This document shows, piece by piece, positions 8,592 to 16,691 of a stretch of DNA of 64,000 bases. Both the position numbers and the translations under genes were made by a program. The stretch comes from Advenella sp. S44. GTDB lineage: Bacteria; Pseudomonadota; Gammaproteobacteria; Burkholderiales; Burkholderiaceae_B. Positions within the stretch are counted from its first letter, which is position 1, and each line of letters starts with the position of its first letter. The DNA is taken from contig NZ_NEXS01000003.1 of assembly GCF_002810445.1 (NCBI RefSeq), positions 434,001 through 498,000 on the forward strand. Reading direction: 5' to 3'. Under the pieces are notes generated by a model. It made no database searches and was not told the DNA's origin. It worked only from the letters and a program-made list of their open reading frames with translations.

Positions 8592-8655
8592 GGCTATTTA
8601 CGACGACTATTTATGGCGACTATTTACGGCCGCTACTTACGGCAGCTAATGACGC
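8592..8655. repeat. 13-bp tandem repeat, about five copies
   Basis: Units GGCTATTTACGAC, GACTATTTATGGC, GACTATTTACGGC, CGCTACTTACGGC and a 12-base AGCTAATGACGC run head to tail with a 13-bp period, increasingly divergent to the right. 13 is not a multiple of three, and no gene is evident here. The array lies in the gap between the terminator at 8493-8527 and the transporter gene at 8906. Confidence 0.75.
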
Positions 8656-8905
8656 AGGGTATTGCAGTCGGAGCAAGTTGGCCTTGTGTTTATTTAAAAA
8701 GGTAATAATGCGAGCGCCTCTGTCTTACAGTAACTCTGCAGGCATTAGGGGGCCGGGGTCATAGTCTTGAAGGCAGGTTCGTTTGTTTTGCCGCAAATCT
8801 AATATCTAATAGCGGCGGAAAGCATTCCCTTGAAATGATTGCAAGAAGCAAATCATTGTGGCACCATATCTTGAGTAACAACGGGAAGCCCGGGGAAGCA
8901 GATTT

Positions 8906-10438
8906 ATGTCAGAGTCAACTTCAGCCTCACAGCAAAACCAGCCCTTACAAATTGACGATATCACCGTCATTGACGATACCAAGCTCAAGAAGGCGGTGAC
9001 CGCTGCCGCGTTGGGTAATGCCATGGAGTGGTTTGATTTTGGCGTGTATGGTTTCGTTGCTTATGCGCTTGGTAAAGTGTTTTTCCCTGACGCCTCTCCT
9101 GCTGTCCAGACCATCGCCGCCCTGGGCACGTTTTCCGTTCCGTTTCTTGTGCGACCGCTGGGTGGGGTATTTTTTGGCGTCATGGGTGATCGTTTCGGGC
9201 GACAGAAGGTGCTGTCGCTGACCATCATCATTATGGCCATCAGCACATTTTGTATCGGGTTGATCCCTTCCTATGCGACCATCGGCCTCTGGGCGCCTCT
9301 GCTGCTACTGTTATGCAAACTGGCCCAGGGCTTTTCGGTGGGCGGCGAATACACGGGCGCTGCGGTCTTTGTGGCTGAATACGCACCTGACCGGCGACGG
9401 GGTTTCCTGGGAAGTTGGCTCGACTTCGGATCCATTGCCGGCTTCGTGCTGGGCGCCGGACTAGTCGTTCTTTTGCAGACAATCCTTCAGGAGCAGACTT
9501 TTCTTGACTGGGGCTGGCGTGTTCCTTTCTTTATCGCAGGCCCCTTAGGGCTACTCGGACTCTATCTGCGTCACGCTGCCGAAGAAACGCCAGCTTTCAC
9601 GCAACAGCTTGAAAAGATGGAAAAAGAAGATAAGGACGCGATCAAGGAGAAGCCTAGCGTATCCTTTCGCGAAATTTACACCAAATACCGCAAGGCATTG
9701 CTGGTCAGCATCGGCATGGTGCTCGTAACCAATATCACGTATTACATGTTGCTTACCTATATGCCCACCTATCTGTCCAGCAGCCTGGGCTATACGGAAG
9801 AGCATGGTGTGCTGATTATTGTGGTGGTCATGATCGGGATGCTGTTTGTACAGCCTGTGGTCGGTTTCTTCAGCGACAAGATCGGAAGAAAGCCCTTTCT
9901 CAGGTTGGGCAGTATCGGCTTGCTGTTGCTGGCCATACCGGCCTATTACTTTATTGGCAGCGACAATACCGGTCTGATTTTCCTGGGGCTCTTATTTATC
10001 GCCATCGTGCTCAATTGTATGACGGGAGTGATGGCATCGACACTTCCGGCACTGTTTCCCACGCGTATCCGCTATAGTGCACTGGCCAGTTCGTTTAACG
10101 TCGCCATTATTATTGCCGGCTTAACGCCCACTGCGGCTGCATGGCTTGTGGAAGAAACCGGAAATCTCATGATGCCGGCCTATTATTTGATGGGCGCTGC
10201 CATGATTGGCATTATTACTTCTTTTTATCTGCCAGAGACCGCCAATAAACCCATGCGTGGCGACACGCCCACCGCTTCCAACAGACATGAAGCCAAGGCG
10301 TTGCTCAAAGAGGCTTACGAAAGTATCGAGGAGACCGTCGCAGATGTTGATGAGGAAATTATCGCGCTACAGGAACAGCTTGATGCCCTTCAGGCCCGTC
10401 GCCAGCGCCTGGTGGATCGTCACCCTGAGATGGAATAA
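8906..10438 (+). CDS. proP: ProP-type proline/betaine:H+ symporter (MFS)
   Basis: 510 aa. The MFS metabolite:H+ symporter signature is visible (AAALGNAMEWFDFGVYG, then RPLGGVFFGVMGDRFGRQK with the loop 2-3 motif), with about 12 membrane helices. The C-terminal tail (residues about 455-510: EAYESIEETVADVDEEIIAL...) is a heptad-patterned coiled coil like that of E. coli ProP, whose tail tunes osmotic activation, so an osmosensory compatible-solute importer is likely. The region upstream holds a candidate RNA and the tandem repeat. Monocistronic. Confidence 0.85.
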   Translation: MSESTSASQQNQPLQIDDITVIDDTKLKKAVTAAALGNAMEWFDFGVYGFVAYALGKVFFPDASPAVQTIAALGTFSVPFLVRPLGGVFFGVMGDRFGRQKVLSLTIIIMAISTFCIGLIPSYATIGLWAPLLLLLCKLAQGFSVGGEYTGAAVFVAEYAPDRRRGFLGSWLDFGSIAGFVLGAGLVVLLQTILQEQTFLDWGWRVPFFIAGPLGLLGLYLRHAAEETPAFTQQLEKMEKEDKDAIKEKPSVSFREIYTKYRKALLVSIGMVLVTNITYYMLLTYMPTYLSSSLGYTEEHGVLIIVVVMIGMLFVQPVVGFFSDKIGRKPFLRLGSIGLLLLAIPAYYFIGSDNTGLIFLGLLFIAIVLNCMTGVMASTLPALFPTRIRYSALASSFNVAIIIAGLTPTAAAWLVEETGNLMMPAYYLMGAAMIGIITSFYLPETANKPMRGDTPTASNRHEAKALLKEAYESIEETVADVDEEIIALQEQLDALQARRQRLVDRHPEME

Positions 10439-10875
10439 AGGCAATTGGGAAGTCGGGGGGATAGAAACGCTAAAAGAAGTCGGTTGAGATGATACCCGTA
10501 TTACCCATCTCAATGGCGTTTCGCTGGTTGTGCAACATAGCCTGATCGGGCTTAAATAGAGCGATGAAAGCACGCACGCAGGTGCTGGTCCTAGAACCAG
10601 TGCTGGCGCCCAACAACAAGATACAGCTCTCATTCAAATGCGCTTCTGTCTGTAACGGTGGCGTATGCTGTACTGTCAGCTGGCCTGACGTACGTCATGA
10701 TCCTGCCGGCGACTTATCCGGTGATTCGTGCTCGTTTTGTCATCGGCTTGCAAATTACTTGATCCAAATCAAACATTCACCGTGCTCAGACTATTTTGTT
10801 TGAGAAAATGCAATATTCATTTGTGATTTTTGATGCACTCTGTAAGTTCTTTAACAAAGTCCTGAAGGAGAAAAA
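10439..10875 (+). promoter_or_regulatory. ompW promoter region with a perfect FNR/ANR box
   Basis: TTGATCCAAATCAA at 10759-10772 matches the FNR-family consensus TTGAT-N4-ATCAA exactly. TATTTT at 10792-10797 is a plausible -10, which would place the box near -40, the class II activator position. GAAGGAG precedes the ompW start. The rest of the gap holds the inverted repeat after proP and no gene. Confidence 0.7.
10464..10522. repeat. Two-part inverted repeat after proP
   Basis: GAAACGC (10464-10470) and TTGAGATG (10484-10491) pair with CATCTCAA (10506-10513) and GCGTTTC (10516-10522), giving a long interrupted stem. There is no U-tract. It may be the 3' processing hairpin of proP or a REP-like element. 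Confidence 0.5.
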
Positions 10876-11544
10876 ATGTATGTCATGCGTCATATAGTCG
10901 CAACATGTGTGATTGCGCTGGGCTCGCTGGTCGCCGTGCCGGTCGCTGCCCATGAGGCAGGCGACTGGATCGTCAAACTTGGTATAACGCGTGTGTTGCC
11001 CACATCAGACAATGGCACTACAGGAAAGGATATAGTTCCGCGTGGAATAGCGCTGGATGTCAAGGACAGCACGCGCCCCAGCTTGAGCCTGACTTATATG
11101 GCAACTCGTCATATGGGCATTGAGTTGCTGGCAGCAGCGCCTTTTAAACACGATATCCGGGGTAATGCCCCCGATCTGGGCGGAGATCTTGGCCGGATCG
11201 GCACCACCAGGCAGTTGCCTCCAACGCTTAGCGTTCAATGGCACTTTTTGCCAGAGGCCAGGGTTCAGCCTTATGTCGGCGTCGGGGTCAACTACACGAC
11301 GTTCTTTGACACGAAACCGACCGGCGCGCTGCGGGATCTGGGCGTGGAAAAGCTCAAACTCTCTGACTCCTGGGGGCTGGCGGCACAGGTGGGGGCAGAT
11401 GTAAAAATCAATGAGAACTGGTTGTTGAATGCCAGTGTTCGCTATATTGATATCAAAACCCGCGTTCGGCTTGACGGCACTAAAATCGGCACCGCAAAAA
11501 TCAATCCATGGGTTGCCACGGTTGGTGTAGGATATCGATTCTGA
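10876..11544 (+). CDS. ompW: OmpW-family outer-membrane protein
   Basis: 222 aa. Signal peptide of about 25 residues, then GDWIVKLGITRVLPTSDNG, typical of OmpW's first strand. Later PTLSVQWHFLPEARVQPYVGVGVNYTTFF and C-terminal WVATVGVGYRF are diagnostic of the eight-stranded barrel with a terminal Phe. OmpW is a hydrophobic channel protein; in enterobacteria ompW is activated by FNR, which agrees with the perfect FNR box here. A start three codons later (10885) is also possible, but GAAGGAG fits 10876. Confidence 0.92.
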   Translation: MYVMRHIVATCVIALGSLVAVPVAAHEAGDWIVKLGITRVLPTSDNGTTGKDIVPRGIALDVKDSTRPSLSLTYMATRHMGIELLAAAPFKHDIRGNAPDLGGDLGRIGTTRQLPPTLSVQWHFLPEARVQPYVGVGVNYTTFFDTKPTGALRDLGVEKLKLSDSWGLAAQVGADVKINENWLLNASVRYIDIKTRVRLDGTKIGTAKINPWVATVGVGYRF

Positions 11545-11598
11545 TGCGCACCAGGCGAACATACGTGACCTGCTGCGGCGGGCTCAATCCACCTGCTT

Positions 11599-12168
11599 TC
11601 AATCCTTATTGCTGTCACGGCCGGAAGCGATCACGTTCAAGATGAACATTGTCCGTTGCGCTACCGGCAGGCGGGGCACGCGCACCAGTGCATAGCCATA
11701 TTGTGAATACGTCTTCATCATCGCACGATAGGTTGCAATGGCGGTCGGCAGGTCCTGTCGGCGTTCCTGGTCACGGCGATAGATCTGTGGCCACGGCGGC
11801 AAAATGAATGCTGTCGTATGATATCGACAATGGAATGCTGCTGATTGCAGGAGTTCAGGGACGGGCAATTGCTCCAGCTGCAGGTAGGCGATGACGTCCA
11901 CAATACCGCGGTCAAAAAAAACCGGACCATTCATCCTGCATGCACGCTGGTAGGACGCCATGTCGCGTTCGTACATGCGCTGGGCATACGCGGTTTTGTC
12001 GTTCCATGGCAGAGCAACGCCACCAAAGCCCAGCTGCTGGCGTATCACGGCCCGGCCTGCTTCGGGCATACAGAGGTAGCCCATATCGGCCAGATGGTTG
12101 ATCAAAGTCGTTTTGCCGGAGCCGGGTCCGCCGGTCAATACAAAAAAGTTGGCTGATTGAGGATTCAT
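11599..12168 (-). CDS. AAA-type P-loop ATPase (AAA_28-like), unknown role
   Basis: 189 aa. A clear Walker A lies at the N terminus (FVLTGGPGSGKTTLINHL) and VFFDRGIVDVIAYL looks like the Walker B/acceptor region of nucleoside-kinase-like proteins. Overall resemblance is to the 'predicted ATPase' AAA_28 family, which acts on small molecules or proteins but has few characterised members. It stands alone on the minus strand between ompW (converging) and the asparaginase gene. No strong Shine-Dalgarno. Function unknown. Confidence 0.7.
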   Translation of the reverse strand: MNPQSANFFVLTGGPGSGKTTLINHLADMGYLCMPEAGRAVIRQQLGFGGVALPWNDKTAYAQRMYERDMASYQRACRMNGPVFFDRGIVDVIAYLQLEQLPVPELLQSAAFHCRYHTTAFILPPWPQIYRRDQERRQDLPTAIATYRAMMKTYSQYGYALVRVPRLPVAQRTMFILNVIASGRDSNKD

Positions 12169-12579
12169 GTCTGATCAGGGTCTGATTCACAAATTAAAGA
12201 TGCAACAAAGAACGATCGCGTGTGTTGCGCCAACAGGAGGTCAACAACAGAACGCGGCATTGTGTGGAGGGAAAAGGCGAGGGTGTTGGCTGGACGAACA
12301 GAACTGGTGCACCGGCAGGCGCCGCCGCGGATCAGGAGGGGTATAACAAGAAGAGGGCGCCCGAAAACTGAGCGATGGGGAGACACAAGCCGTTGCTGCG
12401 AGTGTCGGGTGAGGGCTAGCCAAAGTGGTTGCTAGCGGATGATCGGTAGATGTTGTGAGTGGCGCTAGCTCTAGCTCTAGCTCTGCATATTGCCCTGATC
12501 ATTATTGGCAGGCCTGTTATATCAATGCATCGATATCAATGCATTGATATAACTATCGATAGGATTTTACCCAAACCCC
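12169..12579. other. 410-bp gene-free gap
   Basis: No credible ORF. It contains AGCTCT repeated three times (about 12470-12485) and a large inverted repeat at 12516-12553 (listed separately). It separates the ATPase gene from the 3' end of the asparaginase gene. Confidence 0.6.
12516..12553. repeat. Perfect 15-bp inverted repeat with 8-bp spacer
   Basis: GTTATATCAATGCAT (12516-12530) and ATGCATTGATATAAC (12539-12553) are exact reverse complements separated by CGATATCA. The left arm's GATATCAATGCAT-like core is also repeated directly in the spacer region. It is AT-rich and lacks a U-tract, so a protein-binding site or a 3'-end hairpin of the asparaginase mRNA is more likely than a classical terminator. 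Confidence 0.85.
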
Positions 12580-13632
12580 TTATATGGCGTCAAAGGCAGC
12601 CTGCAAATCGTCTTTGCTCGACTTGCCGCTTTGTAGCAGAAGCATCAGCAGAATACGAGCCTTTTGCGGGCTCAAATTGCCCGCCATAATGGCACCGGCG
12701 TCTGCTGTGGTTTTACCACCACCTTCAAACCCATAGTTGTCCATCACGCGACCGTTGTATACGCGGGTGGAAATCACAACCGGAATTTGTTTATCCAGGG
12801 CATATTTGACAGCGTCGAACATTGGCTTGTTCATATTTCCCATGCCCAGCGCCTGGACAACGATGCCTTTTGCGCCCTGGTCCACGGCACTGCGCAGCAG
12901 GCTGCCATCGGCGCCGCCGTACATGGCAATAATTTCCACTTTCGGCATGGTTTCGGCGTCAATGGCGATATGCTGGCGATGCAGGGGCGCTCTGGCAAAG
13001 ATCACACGGTCAGGATAGACCTCACCCAGAAATCCGTAGTCGCCCGATTGAAATGTTTCCACATTGGCCGTGTGTGTCTTGGTGACGTGACGTGCGGCAT
13101 TGATCTGGTTGTTCATGGCCAGCATGGCGCCTTTTCCCTTTGCCTGTTCATCGACGGCAATGCGCACGGCATTCAGCAGGTTGCGTGGCCCGTCAAAATC
13201 GGGCGAGGAGGCATTGCGCTGGGCGCCAATCAGGACGATAGGCTTGTCAGTCTGCACGGTCAAATCCAGCCAGAATGCGGTCTCCTCCAGGGTATCGGTA
13301 CCATGCGACACAATGACACCGGATACTTCAGGTCGTTGCACTGCGGCGCTGACCGCCTTGCTCAGTTCAACCCAGCGAGGCGGATCCATATAGTCAGATG
13401 GCACGTTCGATAGATTGTTCACTTCGATTTTTGCATATTCAGCCACGTCCGGCACCGTGGCAAGCAGGTCATCGCCGGTAATGGCAGGCACGGGTGCTTT
13501 CTTGACCGGATCAATTTTCATGGCGATTGTGCCGCCGGTGGCGATAAATTGAACGGTTGGTTTTTCCTGGGCGTGGGCGGCGCTGACTAGTGTCAGGCAC
13601 AGTCCGGCTAATACAACTGAGATTTTTTTCAT
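12580..13632 (-). CDS. ansB: Type II (periplasmic) L-asparaginase
   Basis: 350 aa with a 21-residue signal peptide ending SAAHA. Hydrolyses asparagine (often also glutamine) to aspartate and ammonia in the periplasm. The nucleophile Thr35 lies in ATGGTIAM and the second catalytic set Thr112-Asp113 in SHGTDTLEE. The C-terminal VVISTRVYNGRV and the overall length fit the family. AGGGGA precedes the start. Divergent from the hydrolase gene at 13820. Confidence 0.92.
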   Translation of the reverse strand: MKKISVVLAGLCLTLVSAAHAQEKPTVQFIATGGTIAMKIDPVKKAPVPAITGDDLLATVPDVAEYAKIEVNNLSNVPSDYMDPPRWVELSKAVSAAVQRPEVSGVIVSHGTDTLEETAFWLDLTVQTDKPIVLIGAQRNASSPDFDGPRNLLNAVRIAVDEQAKGKGAMLAMNNQINAARHVTKTHTANVETFQSGDYGFLGEVYPDRVIFARAPLHRQHIAIDAETMPKVEIIAMYGGADGSLLRSAVDQGAKGIVVQALGMGNMNKPMFDAVKYALDKQIPVVISTRVYNGRVMDNYGFEGGGKTTADAGAIMAGNLSPQKARILLMLLLQSGKSSKDDLQAAFDAI

Positions 13633-13819
13633 GATCGTCCCCTTATTGTGATTTAATTAACATGAATGTGATCCTTGTACAGGGTCGGCATAAAGCCATC
13701 CTGTGCCAGCATATGGTACCAGTATCAAGTTTCACATTTCAGCATTCCCGCAATTTCCCCATCAGTTCCTTTCCCAGCTCATCCGGGTCAACTGGCCCGC
13801 CCGTCAAGGAGTCCGCAAC

Positions 13820-14710
13820 ATGAAACGAAAAAAAGCGAGTGATTTTCATCCCGAAGTCCTCAAGCTGTTTGACGCCTATGTGCACGGAGGCATCAGTCGC
13901 AGGCAGTTTCTTGAGCGCTCGACGCGCTATGCCGCAGGCGGGGTCACTGCGTCTGCGATTCTGAGTAGCCTTGCACCCAATTTTGCCTGGGCTCAGCAAA
14001 TTGAGCCTGATGACAAGCGAATTAAAGCCGGCTATGTGCAATACCCGTCCCCTCAGGGCACTGGCACCATGAAAGGCTATCTCGCACAGCCGGCGGAAGC
14101 CAAGGGTAAATTGCCTGGTGTGGTAGTCATACATGAAAACAGGGGTCTCAATCCCTATATCGAGGACGTCGCAAGACGACTGGCCATAGAAAACTATGTC
14201 GCTTTTGCGCCCGATGCGCTGACGCCCGTCGGCGGTTACCCTGGAGATGAGGACAAGGCGCGCGAGCTTTTTGCAAAACTGGATCCGGCCAAGCGCACCG
14301 AAGATATGTTGGCGGCTGCGCAGTTTCTGAAAGAGCACGACGCTGTGAATGGAAAGATTGGCGCCGTAGGATTTTGCTATGGCGGCGGGGTGGCCAATAT
14401 GCTGGCCGTTCGCATGCCGGATCTGGCCGCTGCAGTTCCATTCTATGGAGGTCAGCCTGCCGCTGCGGACGTGCCGAAAATCAATGCGCCGTTGCTGATC
14501 CATTATGCCGGCATTGACGAGCGTATCAACGCGGGATGGCCGGATTACGAAGCCGCGCTCAAGGCCAACAATAAAAGATATGAAATGCACATGTATGACG
14601 GCGCCAATCACGGTTTTCATAACGACACGACGCCTCGTTATGATGAAGCGGCAGCTAAGCTGGCGTGGTCACGTACGATGGAGTTTTTCAAGTCGAATCT
14701 GCAGGGGTAG
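13820..14710 (+). CDS. Dienelactone-hydrolase-family protein with Tat signal (YghX-like)
   Basis: 296 aa. The N terminus carries a twin-arginine motif (ISRRQFLERS, Arg27-Arg28) and a signal region ending AWA near residue 58, so Tat export is likely. The alpha/beta-hydrolase domain has the nucleophile Cys in GFCYGGG, an Asp in YAGIDERIN and a His in ANHGFHND, the Cys-Asp-His triad of dienelactone hydrolases. The start follows AAGGAG; an upstream in-frame ATG at 13703 lacks one and is rejected. Substrate unknown; stands alone. Confidence 0.82.
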   Translation: MKRKKASDFHPEVLKLFDAYVHGGISRRQFLERSTRYAAGGVTASAILSSLAPNFAWAQQIEPDDKRIKAGYVQYPSPQGTGTMKGYLAQPAEAKGKLPGVVVIHENRGLNPYIEDVARRLAIENYVAFAPDALTPVGGYPGDEDKARELFAKLDPAKRTEDMLAAAQFLKEHDAVNGKIGAVGFCYGGGVANMLAVRMPDLAAAVPFYGGQPAAADVPKINAPLLIHYAGIDERINAGWPDYEAALKANNKRYEMHMYDGANHGFHNDTTPRYDEAAAKLAWSRTMEFFKSNLQG

Positions 14711-14737
14711 TGACGGTCCTGACCTGAACAGGTGGAC

Positions 14738-14766
14738 AAGCAGCGCGGGCTTGACGCCCGCCGCTT
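14738..14766. terminator. GC-rich hairpin between convergent genes
   Basis: AAGCAGCGCGGGC and GCCCGCCGCTT form a stem around TTGAC, between the convergent hydrolase (ends 14710) and GntR (ends 14775) genes. There is no strong U-tract on either strand. Confidence 0.5.
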
Positions 14767-14774
14767 GCCGACAC

Positions 14775-15512
14775 TTAGCGTTTATCGCGATGAATCCAGA
14801 ACGTAAATTTGAATTTGTCTTTTGGATAAATGTTGACTGTAATAAGAAAAACTTTTTTTGCCTGATCCAAATAATGGCGGGTTATCTCCAGACCTACCGA
14901 GTCGGCTTTTACCTGCAGTAAGTGAGCCACCGCTGCGGGAACCTGGGTAGCCCCGACTTGCTGTTTCAAATCAATGACGGTACGGCCTGTGCGCTGTTCG
15001 ATGAAATGGCACAACAAGCCGGAGCCATCCTTGAGAAGATCCAGTATGGCCTGTCCATCGTCGGGGTCCATATAGGCATCGGTCCAGCAAATAGGATGAT
15101 CCCTGTCTGTTAGTTCGGTGCGCAGTATCTGAACACGGAGCCAGCGCTTTCCGGCCTTGCACTCCAGCGTAGCTGCCAGTGCATCATCACAAATAATTTG
15201 GCTGATATCCAGGACATTTCGGATGGTTTTGCTCGCATAATTAACCAGATCCTCAATACTATGCAGTGATTTGCTGTACTGGCTGGCGGGGTTGGCCGCC
15301 TCTACAATTGTGCCTGCCCGGCGCTTGCGGGATATCAGTCCCAACTCTTCTACAACCCTCAAGGCAGACCGTATCGTTGTTCTGCTGACATCGAACTGGC
15401 GTGCAAAATCAACCTCGCTTGGCAATCGGGAGCCCACCGGATAAATGCCATCCCTGATGTTTTTTACGATGGTATTGGCCAGTTCCGAGTATCTGACATC
15501 CATAATTTGCAT
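14775..15512 (-). CDS. GntR-family repressor, HutC/UTRA subfamily
   Basis: 245 aa. Winged helix-turn-helix at residues about 8-75 (YPVGSRLPSEVDFARQFDVS, then RTTIRSALRVVEELGLI) and a C-terminal UTRA small-molecule-binding domain. It is divergent from the Bug/tartrate-dehydratase operon, with three 17-bp operator repeats in the shared promoter, so it is most likely the operon's substrate-responsive repressor. The inducer is probably the imported hydroxy acid or a metabolite (inferred). Confidence 0.85.
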   Translation of the reverse strand: MQIMDVRYSELANTIVKNIRDGIYPVGSRLPSEVDFARQFDVSRTTIRSALRVVEELGLISRKRRAGTIVEAANPASQYSKSLHSIEDLVNYASKTIRNVLDISQIICDDALAATLECKAGKRWLRVQILRTELTDRDHPICWTDAYMDPDDGQAILDLLKDGSGLLCHFIEQRTGRTVIDLKQQVGATQVPAAVAHLLQVKADSVGLEITRHYLDQAKKVFLITVNIYPKDKFKFTFWIHRDKR

Positions 15513-15604
15513 TCCTCTAATAGATGCACATTGTACTTAGGAAACGGCTTCTGAGTCATTGGGCTTGTCTGCGCGTTGCCTTGGCGGTTCAGCAATATGG
15601 GTTC

Positions 15605-15632
15605 TTGACGGATGCAAAGAAATTACTATAAT
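15605..15632 (+). promoter_or_regulatory. Near-consensus sigma-70 promoter of the tartrate-type operon
   Basis: TTGACG (15605-15610), 16-bp spacer, TATAAT (15627-15632). Transcription would start near 15639, inside the first operator repeat. Such a strong core promoter fits control by repression. Confidence 0.75.
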
Positions 15633-15682
15633 AGTACGTACCAATAAATAGTACGTACCAATAAATGGTACGTACTATTAAA
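15632..15682. promoter_or_regulatory. Triple 17-bp operator array
   Basis: Three consecutive 17-bp units: TAGTACGTACCAATAAA twice identical, then TGGTACGTACTATTAAA. Each carries the palindrome GTACGTAC (15634, 15651, 15668). The array begins at the last base of the -10 hexamer and covers the start site. Cognate repressor is probably the GntR/UTRA protein encoded divergently at 14775-15512. Confidence 0.8.
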
Positions 15683-15709
15683 TCTAAAATAATGCCCAAG
15701 GAGACTATG

Positions 15710-16672
15710 ATGAAAAAATATGTCGTTGGACTGGCCGTTGGCTGGAGCCTTGCTGCTGTGAGCTGCGCGCAGGCGCAGTATCCCGAAAAACCTGTGTCAA
15801 TAATTGTGCCGTTTCCTGCCGGACAGACCGGCGATCTTATCGCCCGGACTGTGGGTGAAAAACTGTCTAAAGCGCTGGGCCAGGCATTTATTGTCGAAAA
15901 CAAAGGCGGGGCTGGGGGCACGATTGGTACGGGTTATGCAGCGCGCGCAAAACCTGACGGTTATACCTTGCTGTTGACCAGTACGGGTCCGTTTTCGATT
16001 GCGCCCCAATTGTATAAATCGCTAAGCTACGACCCGCTGAAAGATTTACAGCCTGTTGCCGAAATAGCCACCTCTCCGCAAGTATTGGCTGTGAACCCTG
16101 ACAACGGCATCAACTCCTTAAGAGACCTGGTGGCAAAGGCGAAACAGGAAGATTTAAACTTTGCTTCTGCCGGTACGGGCTCCACTCAGCATCTGACAAT
16201 GGAATATTTTCTAAGTACAGCGGGTGCAAAAATGACCCATGTTCCATTCAAAGGCAGCTCGGAGGCTCAGCCGCAGGTGATCAGCGGCCTGATTAGCGGA
16301 CTTTCTGACACGCTCCCGGCGATTTTGCCGCAGATCAAAGCAGGCAGACTCAAAGCGCTGGCTGTCGTCGATTCAGAGCGCTCAGAGTTTCTGCCTGACA
16401 CACCATCGACAGACCAGGCCGGGTTCCCAGGTCTGAATACCGTAGCCTTTTTTGCTTTGATGGCGCCCAAAGACACACCGCCAGACGTTATTGAATTGCT
16501 GAATACACAAGTGAATAAGACGTTAAAGGATCCGGCCATGCTTGAGCAGTTTAAAAAATTGGCACTGACTCCAGCCAAGGAACAAACCGCCGCGCAATTT
16601 ACCGCTTATCTGGAAGACGAGGCGCAAAAGTGGGAAAAAATTACGGATACAGCCAAAGTAGAAAAAAAATAA
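15710..16672 (+). CDS. Bug-family tripartite tricarboxylate transporter receptor (TctC-like)
   Basis: 320 aa. Signal peptide (MKKYVVGLAVGWSLAAVSCAQA) then YPEKPVSIIVPFPAGQTGD, the hallmark of Bug periplasmic binding proteins, and VENKGGAGGTIG. Binds a carboxylate solute, probably a tartrate-like hydroxy acid given the downstream dehydratases. Two adjacent ATGs (15707, 15710) follow AGGAG; the second has optimal spacing. No TctA/TctB membrane genes are nearby, so it must use a carrier encoded elsewhere or act as a sensor. Confidence 0.9.
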   Translation: MKKYVVGLAVGWSLAAVSCAQAQYPEKPVSIIVPFPAGQTGDLIARTVGEKLSKALGQAFIVENKGGAGGTIGTGYAARAKPDGYTLLLTSTGPFSIAPQLYKSLSYDPLKDLQPVAEIATSPQVLAVNPDNGINSLRDLVAKAKQEDLNFASAGTGSTQHLTMEYFLSTAGAKMTHVPFKGSSEAQPQVISGLISGLSDTLPAILPQIKAGRLKALAVVDSERSEFLPDTPSTDQAGFPGLNTVAFFALMAPKDTPPDVIELLNTQVNKTLKDPAMLEQFKKLALTPAKEQTAAQFTAYLEDEAQKWEKITDTAKVEKK

Positions 16673-16691
16673 TAATAGACGGAACCAGCAA

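Noticed and set aside
8531-8764. 77-codon ORF across the 13-bp repeats
   Set aside because: The 13-bp period shifts frame each copy, so a coding repeat is excluded; no ribosome-binding site or homology.
11005-11562. 185-codon minus-strand ORF opposite ompW
   Set aside because: Antisense shadow; OmpW motifs and FNR-box promoter support the plus strand.
12664-13413. 249-codon plus-strand ORF opposite the asparaginase gene
   Set aside because: Antisense shadow of a gene with full catalytic motifs; its own translation has no family features.
13739-14620. 293-codon minus-strand ORF opposite the dienelactone hydrolase gene
   Set aside because: Antisense shadow; the plus strand has Tat signal, triad and Shine-Dalgarno.
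15632-15682. Possible iteron array/origin
   Set aside because: Only three 17-bp units placed exactly on a promoter next to a GntR gene; no replication gene or AT-rich unwinding region.
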